A DNA stretch of 64,000 nt. Origin: SCTM01 sp965279655 (GTDB lineage: Bacteria > Pseudomonadota > Alphaproteobacteria > Rhodospirillales > Rhodospirillaceae). The notes below the pieces were generated by a model, which was not told the DNA's origin, made no database searches, and worked only from the letters and a program-made list of their open reading frames with translations. The stretch lies in contig OZ257255.1 in NCBI GenBank assembly GCA_965279655.1, positions 5,146,001-5,210,000 of the forward strand, given 5' to 3'. Shown here piece after piece: positions 15,489 to 25,315 of this stretch; position 1 is the first letter of the stretch; every line of letters starts with the position of its first letter. The position numbers and the translations under genes are program-made.

Positions 15489-17066
15489 CTACAGCCCGAG
15501 ACTTCCCGGATTCATCAAGCCGCGGGGATCCAGCACACCCTTCAGGCTCCGGAGCATCTCCGCATTGCGGGGATCGCGTCCCGCCATGTACGGATAGCTC
15601 TTGCCCACCTGAAGGTGCACCGCGCCACAATCGGCAAAAGCGCTGCGGATCGCAACGCGCATTTCCTCGACCAAGGCCCGTCCTTCCGGATTCTCCGGGT
15701 AATTTGGCAGCTGACTGAGAAATTCCTGCGGCAGATAGCGATTGTGATACAGGTGCCTGACGTCCTGCCAGTAGAACACCGGCTCATACAGGAACCCTGT
15801 GGTTCCGATGGTTGTGAACATGGCGGCGGCATGGATCTTCAGCGCCTCCATGCGAGCCGCATACTTTTCATGGATCGCGCCCAGTTTGACGTGGAACGCA
15901 TCCACCCGGCTGAACGGCAATATGCCGTGCAGGGGCACCCAGCGTTCGCCTGCCGGTCCCATGATTGGGTAGAGCGGCATGAACGGTGCCGCACGCACCA
16001 CAGTCGGGATCGTGTTGGGCACCTCAATCCCGTGCGGTTCCACCGCGCGCCGCACGCCGGCTAGCAGGCTGCGCGCGTGGGCGGCGTCCACACCCTCGAC
16101 GATGAAGTGGGCGGAATATTCCGACTTGTCCAGGAAGCTCTTTCCCGCAACGGCCATGCGGATGAGCTTGATCGTGCCCTCAATCGGGTTACGGCTGTTC
16201 TTGAACACGGCGAGCGCTGCGCTGGCGCTCTGCTTCATGTTCGTCCGGCCCAGCCACGCTTTTTGCAGGCGCGGATTGAGTCCGAAGTTGTCGGCGACGA
16301 TCCCTTCGCGCGCCGCGGCCGCCATGCCGTGCGCCATGCCCTCGAAGGTCATGAATCCGAAGGAGGCCGACATCGTCACCGGCAAAGCCTTGATCAAGCG
16401 CAGGGTGATGCGCGCCTTGACAGCCATGGCGCCGGTGTCGTTGGTGAACAGGGCAGAAAGGTCAGGGCCGTAGTGACGGAAGAACGGCGTGCCATTGGCC
16501 GCGGCGGCGGCGCCGGTCTTCAGAATCGTGCCGTCCGCCAACACGACGTCCATTCCCAAGACGGAATCCGCGGACGGCCCATAGAGGCCGGAACCGAGAC
16601 TGACGGAGCCTTGCGACATCGAGCCGCCGACAGTCGCGCGCAATCCTGAGAACGGTCCCCAGAACGGCGTGCGCAGCCCCTGTTTGCGCAGCGTTTCGTA
16701 CAGGTCGGCCCAGGTGACTCCGGCTTCGACCGTCACGTACATGTCGTCGGCATGTACATCGATCCGATTGAGACGGCTGGTGTCGATCAGGATCGACTGC
16801 GCTGTCGTGGCGCAATATCCATCCGTGTAGGAGGCTCCGCCTCCGCGCGGCACCACTGCGACGCCCTGGGATGTCGCGGTGTCGACGACGCGGGCCAGTT
16901 CGTCCACGGTTGCCGGCTGGACAACCGCGAGCGGAACGGCGATCTGTCGATAGACGTCGTGAGCGTAATACGACCGATCCGCCTCATCGGTGAGCACATG
17001 CTCCGCGCCAACGGCTTGGACCAGCCGCTCGATGACCGGGTGGGAAACGGTGTCTTTCGGCGCCAT
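15489..17066 (-). CDS. FAD-linked oxidase (GlcD/vanillyl-alcohol-oxidase superfamily)
   Basis: 525 residues. The N-terminal PCMH-type FAD domain spans about 35-220: the VVPRGGGASYTDGYC loop binds the pyrophosphate, followed by VEAGVTWADLYETL and the GATVGGSMSQGS-like block (here LRATVGGSMSQGS). The C-terminal substrate domain ends with PYMAGRDP, MLRSLKGVLDPRGLMNPGSL, the usual FAD-oxidase C-terminus. It oxidises a hydroxy acid, lactate-like or phenolic compound, but the substrate cannot be assigned. It has no signal peptide. Upstream is an S10 peptidase gene and downstream a TonB-domain gene on the same strand. Confidence 0.85.
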   Translation of the reverse strand: MAPKDTVSHPVIERLVQAVGAEHVLTDEADRSYYAHDVYRQIAVPLAVVQPATVDELARVVDTATSQGVAVVPRGGGASYTDGYCATTAQSILIDTSRLNRIDVHADDMYVTVEAGVTWADLYETLRKQGLRTPFWGPFSGLRATVGGSMSQGSVSLGSGLYGPSADSVLGMDVVLADGTILKTGAAAAANGTPFFRHYGPDLSALFTNDTGAMAVKARITLRLIKALPVTMSASFGFMTFEGMAHGMAAAAREGIVADNFGLNPRLQKAWLGRTNMKQSASAALAVFKNSRNPIEGTIKLIRMAVAGKSFLDKSEYSAHFIVEGVDAAHARSLLAGVRRAVEPHGIEVPNTIPTVVRAAPFMPLYPIMGPAGERWVPLHGILPFSRVDAFHVKLGAIHEKYAARMEALKIHAAAMFTTIGTTGFLYEPVFYWQDVRHLYHNRYLPQEFLSQLPNYPENPEGRALVEEMRVAIRSAFADCGAVHLQVGKSYPYMAGRDPRNAEMLRSLKGVLDPRGLMNPGSLGL

Positions 17067-17164
17067 GGCGTGCCTCTCGGTAGAATGGACCCGGCAGTCC
17101 TACGCACCCGCCCGGCCGATTCCAAGGCGCGCCCAGGGCCGCGCCCGCGTCACGGTCGGGAGTG

Positions 17165-18721
17165 CTAGCGTCCGCGGATGAAGCGGTGGATTTCGTCGGC
17201 CAGGCGGTCCCGTGAGGGGCCATGGGTGTACATCATGTGCCCGGATTCGAAGAGTTCGTGGCGGGTGCGGTCTTGTTTGATCCCGTTGTGCGCCAGGGTG
17301 ATCTCCGTGCCGTAGAACGGCGTCGCGAGATCGTAAACGCCGCTGGCAACGAACAGGCGGAAATCGCGGTTCTCCCGCATCGCCAGACCGAACGCCGGCG
17401 CGACATTCAAGAAGCGTCCGGGGCCGGGGCGCTCATACCACTTCCATTTGTTGCCCGGTGCGTTGTCCAGGATGCGATAAGGCCGGTCGATTCCGGTGTT
17501 GAGAACTCGGCTGAGGTAGTCGTTGATTGTCGCCACGAAGGCGCCATCGACTGCGTAGAGGGACGCATCGTTATCTGGCTGATCGCCTGCCGCCTCGCTA
17601 TCTTCTCCCAGCGACCGACCGTCGTAGCGGCCGAGGCTCACCCGCCGGTCGCGCAGCAGCTCCTTCATGAAGCGCCCGGGACTCACCCGCAAGTCCGCGT
17701 GATCGAGATAGCTCTCCGAGAGTCCGGTATAACGGGCCAGACGCTTGATAAGCGCGGCGCGGTCCGTCGGCGCGAGCGTCGATCCCTTCAACAGCGCGGT
17801 GGCGTATTCGCCGCTCGCGAACGCGCGGACCTCATTGAGGAAGGCGGTCAGGTCCACGGGCTTTGGATCGAGCTTGCCGTGATATCGCGCCGTCGCCGCA
17901 TAGCTCGGAAGGAAGGCGATGAAGGGAAGGTCGTTGCCGTCATTCTCGAACGTCGTGTGGAAGTCGAGGATCGACGACACCAGGATCACGCCGCGGAACG
18001 TCACGGCGTCGTAACCGAATTGCATCTCTTGAATCACCTGCGCGGCGCGCGTGGTGCCGTAGCTTTCGCCGGCAAGATACTTGGGCGAATTCCAGCGGCC
18101 GTTCTGTGTAAGCCAGATGCGAATGAACGATGCTATCGACTTCGCGTCGGACGAAACGCCCCAGAAGTCTTCATCCTTGCTGTCGCCGAGGGCATGAGAG
18201 TATCCGGTGCCGACGGGATCGATGAACACAAGGTCGGTCGCATCCAGGACGCTGCTCGCGTTGTCGACCAATTGGTAAGGTGCGGCGCCGGCGTTGCCGC
18301 CGTCCTCGGGCACGACGACCCTCTTCGGTCCCATCAATCCCAGGTGCAGCCACAGCGAAGACGACCCTGGGCCGCCATTGAATACGAACGTGATCGGCCG
18401 CTGGGACGCATCGCCGGCGCCCTTCTTGAGATAGCCCGTCGTGAAGATGCTCGCCGTCGGCTCGCCTTTGTCATTCTTTAGAAATGTTTCGCCGGCAACG
18501 ACACTGTAAGAAATCCGCTCACCGCGGAATGTGCCGGAAAACTCCCGCGTCACGCTCTTCGGTGTGCTCGGCTTGCTATCCGTCTTCGCGTCTGCCTTTT
18601 TGGCCTCTGACTTGCTCTCCGGTTTCTTTTCGTCCTGAGCGTGCACCGCGCGATCGCCCAGCAGCGCGAAGGCCGCGACGCCTTGCAGTAGCGCGCGGCG
18701 GGCATAGGTTGGGCGGACCAT
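17165..18721 (-). CDS. Exported S10-family serine carboxypeptidase
   Basis: 518 residues. An N-terminal signal peptide with twin-arginine-like start (RRALLQGVAAFALL) is followed by a Lys/Ser/Glu-rich linker and the carboxypeptidase domain. The family box NGGPGSSSLWLHLGLMGP builds the oxyanion hole; the nucleophile is Ser in GESYGT, with the acid in SGVYDLATP and the His in ESGHMMYTH. It should remove C-terminal amino acids from peptides in the periplasm or outside the cell. It is divergent from the beta-propeller gene at 18866, with 144 bases between. Confidence 0.9.
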   Translation of the reverse strand: MVRPTYARRALLQGVAAFALLGDRAVHAQDEKKPESKSEAKKADAKTDSKPSTPKSVTREFSGTFRGERISYSVVAGETFLKNDKGEPTASIFTTGYLKKGAGDASQRPITFVFNGGPGSSSLWLHLGLMGPKRVVVPEDGGNAGAAPYQLVDNASSVLDATDLVFIDPVGTGYSHALGDSKDEDFWGVSSDAKSIASFIRIWLTQNGRWNSPKYLAGESYGTTRAAQVIQEMQFGYDAVTFRGVILVSSILDFHTTFENDGNDLPFIAFLPSYAATARYHGKLDPKPVDLTAFLNEVRAFASGEYATALLKGSTLAPTDRAALIKRLARYTGLSESYLDHADLRVSPGRFMKELLRDRRVSLGRYDGRSLGEDSEAAGDQPDNDASLYAVDGAFVATINDYLSRVLNTGIDRPYRILDNAPGNKWKWYERPGPGRFLNVAPAFGLAMRENRDFRLFVASGVYDLATPFYGTEITLAHNGIKQDRTRHELFESGHMMYTHGPSRDRLADEIHRFIRGR

Positions 18722-18865
18722 CGTGCCGAACTCCTCGGGGAAAAGGCCCTGAGACCTTACGCGGGGTGCTCTTTCCTGTCCATGTTGCGGCCGTAGTTTG
18801 GTTGTTTGCCTGCGCGGAGACGTTTAAAACGATGCGGTCGAACGTGCGGGCGGGGGGAGCGCAGC

Positions 18866-20545
18866 ATGCGAGCGAAGATTTGGGGCATGATCTGCGTGGC
18901 GGCGCTTATGGCGTCGCCGGCCTGGTCAGCGTCGAAGAGCACGGCCAAGTCCCCCGCTGCCGCGCGCGCGCCAGCGGCAATGCCGCACGCGAACTACAAA
19001 GTTGACGTGGTTGTGAAGCCCTCAGCGATGCACGGGCTGCATGGCATGGCGTTCGGACCGGACGGTGGCCTCTATGTCGCCAGCATCATGGGCTACAGCA
19101 TCTATCGCGTGGACGTGAAGACCGGCGCCGTCACGACGCACCTCGGGCCGCCGCGCGCGACCTCCGACGATCTCGCATTTGGACCGGACGGCACTTTGGC
19201 CTGGACCGGTGCTGGCCAGGCCGCGATCTTCGTGCGCGGCAAGGATGGCAAGATCCGCACGGTCGCCGAGAACGTGCCGGGCGTGAACGCGATCAATTTC
19301 ACGAAGAGCGGGCGTCTGTTCTTCACACGCATTTTCGGCGGCGACGGACTCTACGAAGCTGATCCCAGCGGCGAAAAGCCGGTGCGCACGGTCGTAGAGA
19401 AGATCGGCGGATTGAACGCGTTCCAGATCGCCGACGACAACACGCTCTATGGTCCTTTGTTCTTCCGCGGCAAGATCGTGAAGATGAACATCGAAACCGG
19501 CGAACTATCCGATGTAGCGACCGGCTTTGCCACGCCCGCGGCAGTCAAGATCGAAGCCGATGGCCATCTCGTCGCGCTGGATTTCAACAAGGGCGACGTC
19601 ATTCGCGTCGACCCCAAGACCGGCGACAAGACCACGCTCGCCACCGTGCCCGGCCCGGCGGACAACCTCGCCATCGCCAAGGACGGGGCGATCTACGTTT
19701 CTTCCACTGCCTACAATGGCATCACCGCGATCGATCCGAAGACCGGCGCCACGCGCCGCATTGTCTGGGGCGGCCTGTCGGCGCCGGGCTTGATGACGAT
19801 GGTGCCGGACGGGGAGTCCGAGCGCCTCATGGTCGCGGACTTCTTCGCGCCGCGAACTGTCGACACGAACACCGGTGACGTAACCCTGATGAAGCGCGGT
19901 CCGGGCGTGCAGGGGTCCATGGGCATTGCATCCGTCCGCGATACCTACGTGCTCTCGACCACGTTGTCCGTGGGTGGCGTCGTTCAGGTGCTCAACAAGA
20001 GTGACGGGGCCGTTCTCGCCAACCTGACCAATTTCGGCGCGCCCTATGACATCAAGGCGCTGCCGGACGGATTTGTCGTGGCTGACTACGCCGTTGGCCG
20101 CCTGACCAAAGTCGCCGACGATCAGGCGCGCACGCGCACGACCTTTGCTTGGAACCTCGATGGACCCGTTGGCCTCGCCGACGCGGGCGGCGGTATCTTC
20201 TATGTGTCCGAGTACAACGGCGGGAAAATCTCGCGCGTGGATACGCGCAACAACAATGACCGTAGTGTCGTGATCGATGGGCTCGAACGTCCCGAGGGTA
20301 TCGCGCTGGCACCGGATGGCCGGCTGATTGTCGCGGAAGTCGGAGAGAAGCGGATCATCGCGGTCGATCCGGTGACTGGCCGCGGTGAAATCCTTGCCGA
20401 CAAACTTGCGATTGGCCTCGAGGTCGGTCCGCAAGTCGCGGCCCCTTTCCTACCGACCGGTGTGGCGGTCGATCGGACGGGCGCGATCTACATCTCCAGC
20501 GACATCGACAATGCGCTCTATCGCCTGACGCCCCCGGCGAAGTGA
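18866..20545 (+). CDS. Exported SMP-30/NHL-type beta-propeller protein
   Basis: 559 residues: signal peptide to about SPAWSA, a short Ala/Lys-rich linker, then about ten blades with the repeating pattern G(x)AFGPDGxLYVAS, TLYGPLFFRGKIVKMN, KDGAIYVSS, LAPDGRLIVAE and VDRTGAIYISS. This is the SMP-30/gluconolactonase-like or NHL propeller fold. It is probably periplasmic; a lactonase function is possible but the metal ligands cannot be judged by eye. GGGGGGAG precedes the ATG at 18866. The stop overlaps the start of the first GT61 gene, so translation is coupled. Confidence 0.82.
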   Translation: MRAKIWGMICVAALMASPAWSASKSTAKSPAAARAPAAMPHANYKVDVVVKPSAMHGLHGMAFGPDGGLYVASIMGYSIYRVDVKTGAVTTHLGPPRATSDDLAFGPDGTLAWTGAGQAAIFVRGKDGKIRTVAENVPGVNAINFTKSGRLFFTRIFGGDGLYEADPSGEKPVRTVVEKIGGLNAFQIADDNTLYGPLFFRGKIVKMNIETGELSDVATGFATPAAVKIEADGHLVALDFNKGDVIRVDPKTGDKTTLATVPGPADNLAIAKDGAIYVSSTAYNGITAIDPKTGATRRIVWGGLSAPGLMTMVPDGESERLMVADFFAPRTVDTNTGDVTLMKRGPGVQGSMGIASVRDTYVLSTTLSVGGVVQVLNKSDGAVLANLTNFGAPYDIKALPDGFVVADYAVGRLTKVADDQARTRTTFAWNLDGPVGLADAGGGIFYVSEYNGGKISRVDTRNNNDRSVVIDGLERPEGIALAPDGRLIVAEVGEKRIIAVDPVTGRGEILADKLAIGLEVGPQVAAPFLPTGVAVDRTGAIYISSDIDNALYRLTPPAK

Positions 20546-21687
20546 TGGCGGAAGCCCCGTTCAGCACCAAGATTCGGATCGTCGAGATCGGCGTCGTCGG
20601 TGCGCGCGTCTCGCCGTCCGATCTCGGGAGACCGGACGGCCCGCCGATCCAGTACGCCGTCCTCGACGACCTTCCCGCGCTCGATCTGCCGGCCCCGTTC
20701 TACCTGAACCGCGCGTCCGCGGCGGAGAAATTTCCCGCCGGCCCCGCGCGCCGCCACGGCCGCACCCTGTGCAGCGTGCGCAATGGATTCATGTTCAGCC
20801 CCTTCGGCCTGATCGTATTGCCGGATGGCACGCTGGTGCGGGAATCCGCGCTGAACGTCGATGCCGGAGCTCTCGCATTCACCTATGGCCAGTTCAAAGG
20901 CCAGTTCCCCGGCACGCACATCATGTGGGCGACGGCGCCAGGCAGTGTGCTGTCCTTGAACAGCTACTCCACCAATAACTACTTCCACTTCCTTATGGAC
21001 TCCCTCGCGCAGATGCATTGGCGTCAGCGCGCGCCGGCCGCCGCGAATGCGCACATGGTGATTGCCGGCTACGATGACGAGGCGGCGAAGGCATTGCCGT
21101 TCATGGCGCAGAGTCTCGCGCGGGCCGGTCTCGGCAACGATCAGCTGACGCCGTTCGACGGTACGCTGATGTTTTGCCCGCATGTGATGTTCCCCGCCCG
21201 CGATACAGGCGCGAACCCGGCGAAGGTCGCGGAACTGCGGCGCTTGTTCGGGCTCTCAGGCCGCCCGCGCGGCACGGCGAAGCTCTATATAACCCGCCCC
21301 GGCGCGCAACGCCGGCGGCTGGTGAACGACGCGGACATTGCCCAGCGGCTGATACGGCTTGGTTTTGCGGCGGTCGATCCGGGCTCGCTCAGTTTCGATC
21401 AACAGCTGGAATTGTTCGCCGGCGCCGCGGTGATCGTCGGGCCCCATGGAGCGGCGCTCACCAACGCTGCCTTCATGTCGCCGGGCGGCGCGGTGGTGGA
21501 ACTCACTCATGAAGCGCGGGTGGTATGGACCTTTCATGAGGTGGCCGGTGCGGCGGGGTTGTCCTACGCTTGCGTCATCGGCGAACGCACCGATAAATCG
21601 GCGAATGCCTTGTTCGCCGATTTCGCCGTCGATGCGGACGAAGTCGAAGCGGCGGCGCGCGCCGCCTTGAAGGTGGTCGGCCTATGA
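20545..21687 (+). CDS. GT61 (DUF563) glycosyltransferase, first tandem copy
   Basis: 380 residues of the GT61/DUF563 family. Family blocks seen are the NNYFHFLMDSLAQM motif (about residue 145), MAQSLARAGL, KLYITRPGAQRRRL, the nucleotide-sugar site VIVGPHGAALTNAAFMSPGG and the Glu in VVELTHEARV. It has no signal peptide. GT61 enzymes act in capsule or glycan synthesis. The ATG at 20545 shares one base with the stop of the beta-propeller gene (a GTG at 20542 is an alternative). The next gene is a tandem paralogue. Confidence 0.87.
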   Translation: MAEAPFSTKIRIVEIGVVGARVSPSDLGRPDGPPIQYAVLDDLPALDLPAPFYLNRASAAEKFPAGPARRHGRTLCSVRNGFMFSPFGLIVLPDGTLVRESALNVDAGALAFTYGQFKGQFPGTHIMWATAPGSVLSLNSYSTNNYFHFLMDSLAQMHWRQRAPAAANAHMVIAGYDDEAAKALPFMAQSLARAGLGNDQLTPFDGTLMFCPHVMFPARDTGANPAKVAELRRLFGLSGRPRGTAKLYITRPGAQRRRLVNDADIAQRLIRLGFAAVDPGSLSFDQQLELFAGAAVIVGPHGAALTNAAFMSPGGAVVELTHEARVVWTFHEVAGAAGLSYACVIGERTDKSANALFADFAVDADEVEAAARAALKVVGL

Positions 21688-22829
21688 GCGAGCAGCCGAT
21701 CCCCGGCAAGAACTTGCGGATGGTCGATCTTGAGGCCGTTGGCGTCGAAGTCGAAGCCGCGGCGTTGGGTCAACCGGGTGGACCGCCCCTCAGCTACGCA
21801 CGCATCTCCGGTCTTCCGCCGATGATTCTGCACGCACCGATCTCCCTGAACCGTCCCGAATTTTCCTCCGTGTTCCCGGACGGCCCCGTGCGCCGCTACG
21901 TCCCGACCATGTGCGCCATACAGGCCTGCTTCCTCGCCGGCCCCTTCGGGTTGGTGAGCACGCCGGACGGTACCCTCGTGCGCCAATCGATCCTGCGTCC
22001 GGAAGCCACGATTCTGCTCTACGCGCTCGAGCACATGAAGGAAGCCTTCCCGGGCCGTGAAGGCGTGTGGACCTGGGCGCAACAGCCCGTGCTCTCCCTG
22101 AACGGCTTCGGCACGGACAACTACTTCCACTTCCTGACCGACACCATCAGCCAGATGTTCCTGAACGAACGCGTGCCGGCCGCCGCTGCCGCCAAGCTCG
22201 TGCTCAGCGGTTTCGCGCCGGACCAGCAGGCGCGCTTCCACTTCATGGGGCAGGCGATCGAACGCGCCGGCATTCCAGCGTCGCGCTTCCAGCCCTACGA
22301 CGGGACGCTGATGTTTTGTCAGAATCTGCTCTTCCCCAAGCGCGAGAGCGGCATGACGCCGTGGCGGCATGCGCATCTGCGCAAGATGTTCGGCGTCGAG
22401 CCGCATCCGAATCCGACGCGGCGGCTTTATATCTCGCGCCCTGGCGGCTGGCGGCGGCGCATTCCCGAGGAACCGCAGATCCGCGCGATGCTCGAAAGCT
22501 ACGGCTTCGAGGCAATCAATCCGGGTGACCTCAGCTTCGAAGGGCAGGTCGAGGCGTTCCGGAGCGCGCGCATCGTCGCCGGCCCCCACGGCGCGGCCAT
22601 GACCAATTCGATCTTCATGAATCCCGGCGGCGCGATGGTGGAACTGACCCACGAAAAGCGGGTCATTATCGCGTTCCACGAACTCGCTTGTATGACCGGC
22701 CTGCACTTCGCCTGCGTCGTGGGCGATATGCTCGAGACGCCCGGCCAGCCGTCCCTGTTCTCGGATTTCAGCGTGAACGTGGACGCGGTCGAGGCGGCCG
22801 TGAAGGCTGCCATCGCCGCGACAAGCTGA
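21684..22829 (+). CDS. GT61 (DUF563) glycosyltransferase, second tandem copy
   Basis: 381 residues, nearly the same length and motif order as the preceding gene: DNYFHFLTDTISQMF, MGQAIERAGI, RLYISRPGGWRRRI, VAGPHGAAMTNSIFMNPGG and VELTHEKRVIIAFHE. Sequence divergence between the two copies is substantial, so the duplication is old and the acceptors or sugars probably differ. It overlaps the first copy by four bases (ATGA). Its stop is 1 base from the convergent Rieske gene. Confidence 0.87.
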   Translation: MSEQPIPGKNLRMVDLEAVGVEVEAAALGQPGGPPLSYARISGLPPMILHAPISLNRPEFSSVFPDGPVRRYVPTMCAIQACFLAGPFGLVSTPDGTLVRQSILRPEATILLYALEHMKEAFPGREGVWTWAQQPVLSLNGFGTDNYFHFLTDTISQMFLNERVPAAAAAKLVLSGFAPDQQARFHFMGQAIERAGIPASRFQPYDGTLMFCQNLLFPKRESGMTPWRHAHLRKMFGVEPHPNPTRRLYISRPGGWRRRIPEEPQIRAMLESYGFEAINPGDLSFEGQVEAFRSARIVAGPHGAAMTNSIFMNPGGAMVELTHEKRVIIAFHELACMTGLHFACVVGDMLETPGQPSLFSDFSVNVDAVEAAVKAAIAATS

Positions 22830-22830
22830 A

Positions 22831-23961
22831 CTACTCCGCCGCGGCCTTCTCGGCGGAAGCGGGCGCGATCAACGGCACCGTCTCCACCGCCCATCCCTTG
22901 CTGGTGCGTCGCGCGGGCGAGGGGATGGCGAAGGCCTTCTTGTCCTTCTGGGCGTTCATGGCGTCCACGTCGATACGCCAGCCGCGCCGCTCCCATTCCT
23001 TCAGGTACTCGCGATAGCGCGAGATCACTGCGTCGGCCTTTACCAGAACTTCCTCGGTCGAGGATTCCGGCGAGAACATCGGCACGATCCGTTCAACAAC
23101 CGCCTTGTCCTGCAGCATCACGTCGTTGTTGCGGGCGTTGAATGCCACGTCCACGGCGTCTTCGGTCTTGAAGTTGCGGGCCTGCAGGAAGAAGCGGTTG
23201 ATGTGCTTCTCGTCCACCGGGCAGCTGAAGCCATATTGGTGCGCCCAGGCCATGGGGCTGAAGTGCAGCTTGGTCCAGGTTTGGCTCGGGCCGTGGCTGC
23301 CGGCGCCGGCTTCCATTTTTCCCGCGCCCTTCACGCCCTTCATCTTGGAGTCCGGCAAGTCGGGTGATGTGAACACCGTCATCGTGCCGGTGCCCCAATC
23401 TTCATCCACCACGCGCAGATCGGGCACGTTGTAGTCCTCGCGGCCGCCGCCGTAGCCCATCGACGGATGCACGAACTCGGTGTGCGCGGGGTCGAGCGTG
23501 TTCTCCACCGCGCGCTGGAAGTTCGCTTCCCACTGATAATTCTGCAGCTGGGATTTCCAGCCTTCCTTGCCGTACTCAGGCACGTCCTGGATCGGCGGGC
23601 GCTCGTTCTCCGGTAGATCGCCGAGGAACGCGAAGATGATCCCGTACTTCTCCTGCACGGGATAAGCGTCGACCTTTGCGCGCGACGGCAGCTTTGCGTC
23701 GTTCCCCAGGGACGGGATCTTGGTGCAGACACCGTCGCCCCCCCGGAACTGCCAACCGTGATAAGGGCACTCGATCGCGTCGCCCTTGATCTTGCCGTTG
23801 GAGAGCGAGGCGCCGCGGTGCACGCAAATGTTGCTCATCACCTGCGCCGCGCCCTTGGTGTCGCGGAACGCGACGAAGTCGCAGCCGAGCATCTTCACAC
23901 GCACCGGCTTGTCGGTGAGCTCTGCCGCCAAAATGACCGGGTACCAGAAGTTGATGTACAT
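22831..23961 (-). CDS. Rieske non-heme iron oxygenase, alpha subunit, copy 1
   Basis: 376 residues. The N-terminal Rieske domain binds a 2Fe-2S cluster through Cys46/His48 and Cys65/His68 (CVHRG and CPYHGW). The catalytic domain carries the mononuclear iron ligands in NTLDPAHTEFVHPSMG. The size and single-subunit look resemble VanA/phthalate-dioxygenase-like oxygenases that demethylate or hydroxylate aromatics, or hydroxylate other small molecules. The substrate is unknown and no ferredoxin or reductase gene is adjacent. It starts 6 bases after the second Rieske gene on the same strand. Confidence 0.88.
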   Translation of the reverse strand: MYINFWYPVILAAELTDKPVRVKMLGCDFVAFRDTKGAAQVMSNICVHRGASLSNGKIKGDAIECPYHGWQFRGGDGVCTKIPSLGNDAKLPSRAKVDAYPVQEKYGIIFAFLGDLPENERPPIQDVPEYGKEGWKSQLQNYQWEANFQRAVENTLDPAHTEFVHPSMGYGGGREDYNVPDLRVVDEDWGTGTMTVFTSPDLPDSKMKGVKGAGKMEAGAGSHGPSQTWTKLHFSPMAWAHQYGFSCPVDEKHINRFFLQARNFKTEDAVDVAFNARNNDVMLQDKAVVERIVPMFSPESSTEEVLVKADAVISRYREYLKEWERRGWRIDVDAMNAQKDKKAFAIPSPARRTSKGWAVETVPLIAPASAEKAAAE

Positions 23962-23967
23962 GCCGAA

Positions 23968-25137
23968 CTACTCCGCGGCGGCAGCCACCGGCGCTGACGG
24001 GGTTGAGGTGACAGTGGGCGCGGGGTCGAGCACCCAGGCCTTGGTTTGACGGCGCGCCGGAGAGGGAATGGCGTAGACCACATCGCCCTTCGCCTGCGCT
24101 GCGTTGATGGCCTCGTGATCGATGCGCCAGCCGCGCGCTGTCCAGTCGTCCAGCTTGTCGCGGTACTTCAGCAACACTTGGTCGTGCGGCATGAGCAGTT
24201 CTTTGGTGCGGGTCGGCGGCGTCATCGTTGGAGCAAGTTTGTTCAGCACCACCACGTCCTGCTGGGCGATGAACATGTTGCGGTTCTTGATCTTGTCGTC
24301 GAGGAAGCGGTTCAGCCATTCGTACCGCGTGATGCCGATATTGCGCAGATTTACCAGGAAGATACGGGTGCGGTTTTCCTCCTGCGGCGCTTCGAACATG
24401 TACTGGTGCATGAACGATTTTTCGGAGAAGTGGATAAAGGTCCACATGTGGTTGGGGCCGTAGGTGCCCGATCCAGCTTGCATCTTCCCGCCCTTCGGCC
24501 GGAAGCGCTTCATCAGCCAGTTGCGCAGCGGCGGGGCATCAAACGTATGGAGGAATCCGTTGCCCCAGGGATTGTCGAGGTGCGGCTCCAATTCATTTAC
24601 TTTGTACTCTTCTTCCCGCTCGCCCTGGTACCCGTGCGTCGGATGTACGTACTCGTTGTGCGCGGGATCGAGCCCGTTCTCGATGGAGCGCTCGTAGTTG
24701 TAGTTCACGTCATAGACCTGGACCGTCGCGCGCCAGCCCGGCGTCCCGTATTCGGGGATCGGCAAGATCGGGGGACGTTGGTCCTCCGGGATATCGCCGA
24801 GGAAGGCAAAGATGACGCCGTACTTTTCCTCGACCGGATAAGCATCCACCCGCGCCCGCGCCGGGATCTTGGCTTTGATGCCGAGCGAGGGGATGCGCGT
24901 GCAATCGCCGTCCGCGGTGAATCGCCAACCGTGATAGGGACACTGAACTGTGCCGTCTTCCTTGCACTTACCGCCGGCGAGGGAGCCGCCACGATGCACA
25001 CAGGTATCGGACAATACGGCCGGCTTCCCGTCCTTCCCCCGGAAAACGACGAAATCGTGCTTCAGTATGCGCACACGCTGCGGGCTGTCGGTCAGCTCCG
25101 GGGCGGTGCACACGGGGTACCAGAAGTTCACATACAT
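23968..25137 (-). CDS. Rieske non-heme iron oxygenase, alpha subunit, copy 2
   Basis: 389 residues, paralogous to the next gene down. Rieske ligands are Cys46/His48 and Cys66/His69; the mononuclear iron motif is ENGLDPAHNEYVHPTHG. Both copies open with MYxNFWYPV and end with an IPSPARR(x)TK tail, which shows common origin. The long PPLRNWLMKRFRPKGGKM loop differs. Ribosome site GGAGAT precedes the ATG at 25137. It probably has its own promoter in the 178-base gap, because a strong terminator closes the upstream methyltransferase gene. Electron-transfer partners must be encoded elsewhere. Confidence 0.88.
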   Translation of the reverse strand: MYVNFWYPVCTAPELTDSPQRVRILKHDFVVFRGKDGKPAVLSDTCVHRGGSLAGGKCKEDGTVQCPYHGWRFTADGDCTRIPSLGIKAKIPARARVDAYPVEEKYGVIFAFLGDIPEDQRPPILPIPEYGTPGWRATVQVYDVNYNYERSIENGLDPAHNEYVHPTHGYQGEREEEYKVNELEPHLDNPWGNGFLHTFDAPPLRNWLMKRFRPKGGKMQAGSGTYGPNHMWTFIHFSEKSFMHQYMFEAPQEENRTRIFLVNLRNIGITRYEWLNRFLDDKIKNRNMFIAQQDVVVLNKLAPTMTPPTRTKELLMPHDQVLLKYRDKLDDWTARGWRIDHEAINAAQAKGDVVYAIPSPARRQTKAWVLDPAPTVTSTPSAPVAAAAE

Positions 25138-25260
25138 GGCGGATCTCCGTCGGCGGTCTTGGGGATTAAATTACATGAATTACTCGCCTTATACGGCGGG
25201 GAAATTGTCGCGGATCAAAGCGAGGTCCGACAGGTGGCCGGGGTCGGCCAAAAAGGCCAA

Positions 25261-25289
25261 GGGCGCCGTGCGGAATTCGCACGACGCCC
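25261..25289 (-). terminator. Intrinsic terminator of the methyltransferase gene
   Basis: On the minus strand a 12-bp stem (GGGCGTCGTGCG with CGCACGGCGCCC, loop AATTC) is followed by TTGGCCTTTTTGG. The only non-standard pair is a T-G wobble on the minus strand but a C-A mismatch on the plus strand, which supports use on the minus strand. It lies 27 bases past the methyltransferase stop and separates it from the Rieske genes. Confidence 0.65.
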
Positions 25290-25315
25290 AAACGCGTTAG
25301 CCGGGAAAGGGTGGC

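Noticed and set aside
25246..25258. GGCC-AAAAA-GGCC palindrome near the methyltransferase terminator, similar in shape to the 17-bp palindromes
   Set aside because: The arms are only 4 bp and the sequence differs from the GTGGG(C/T) arms. It probably forms part of the terminator tail.
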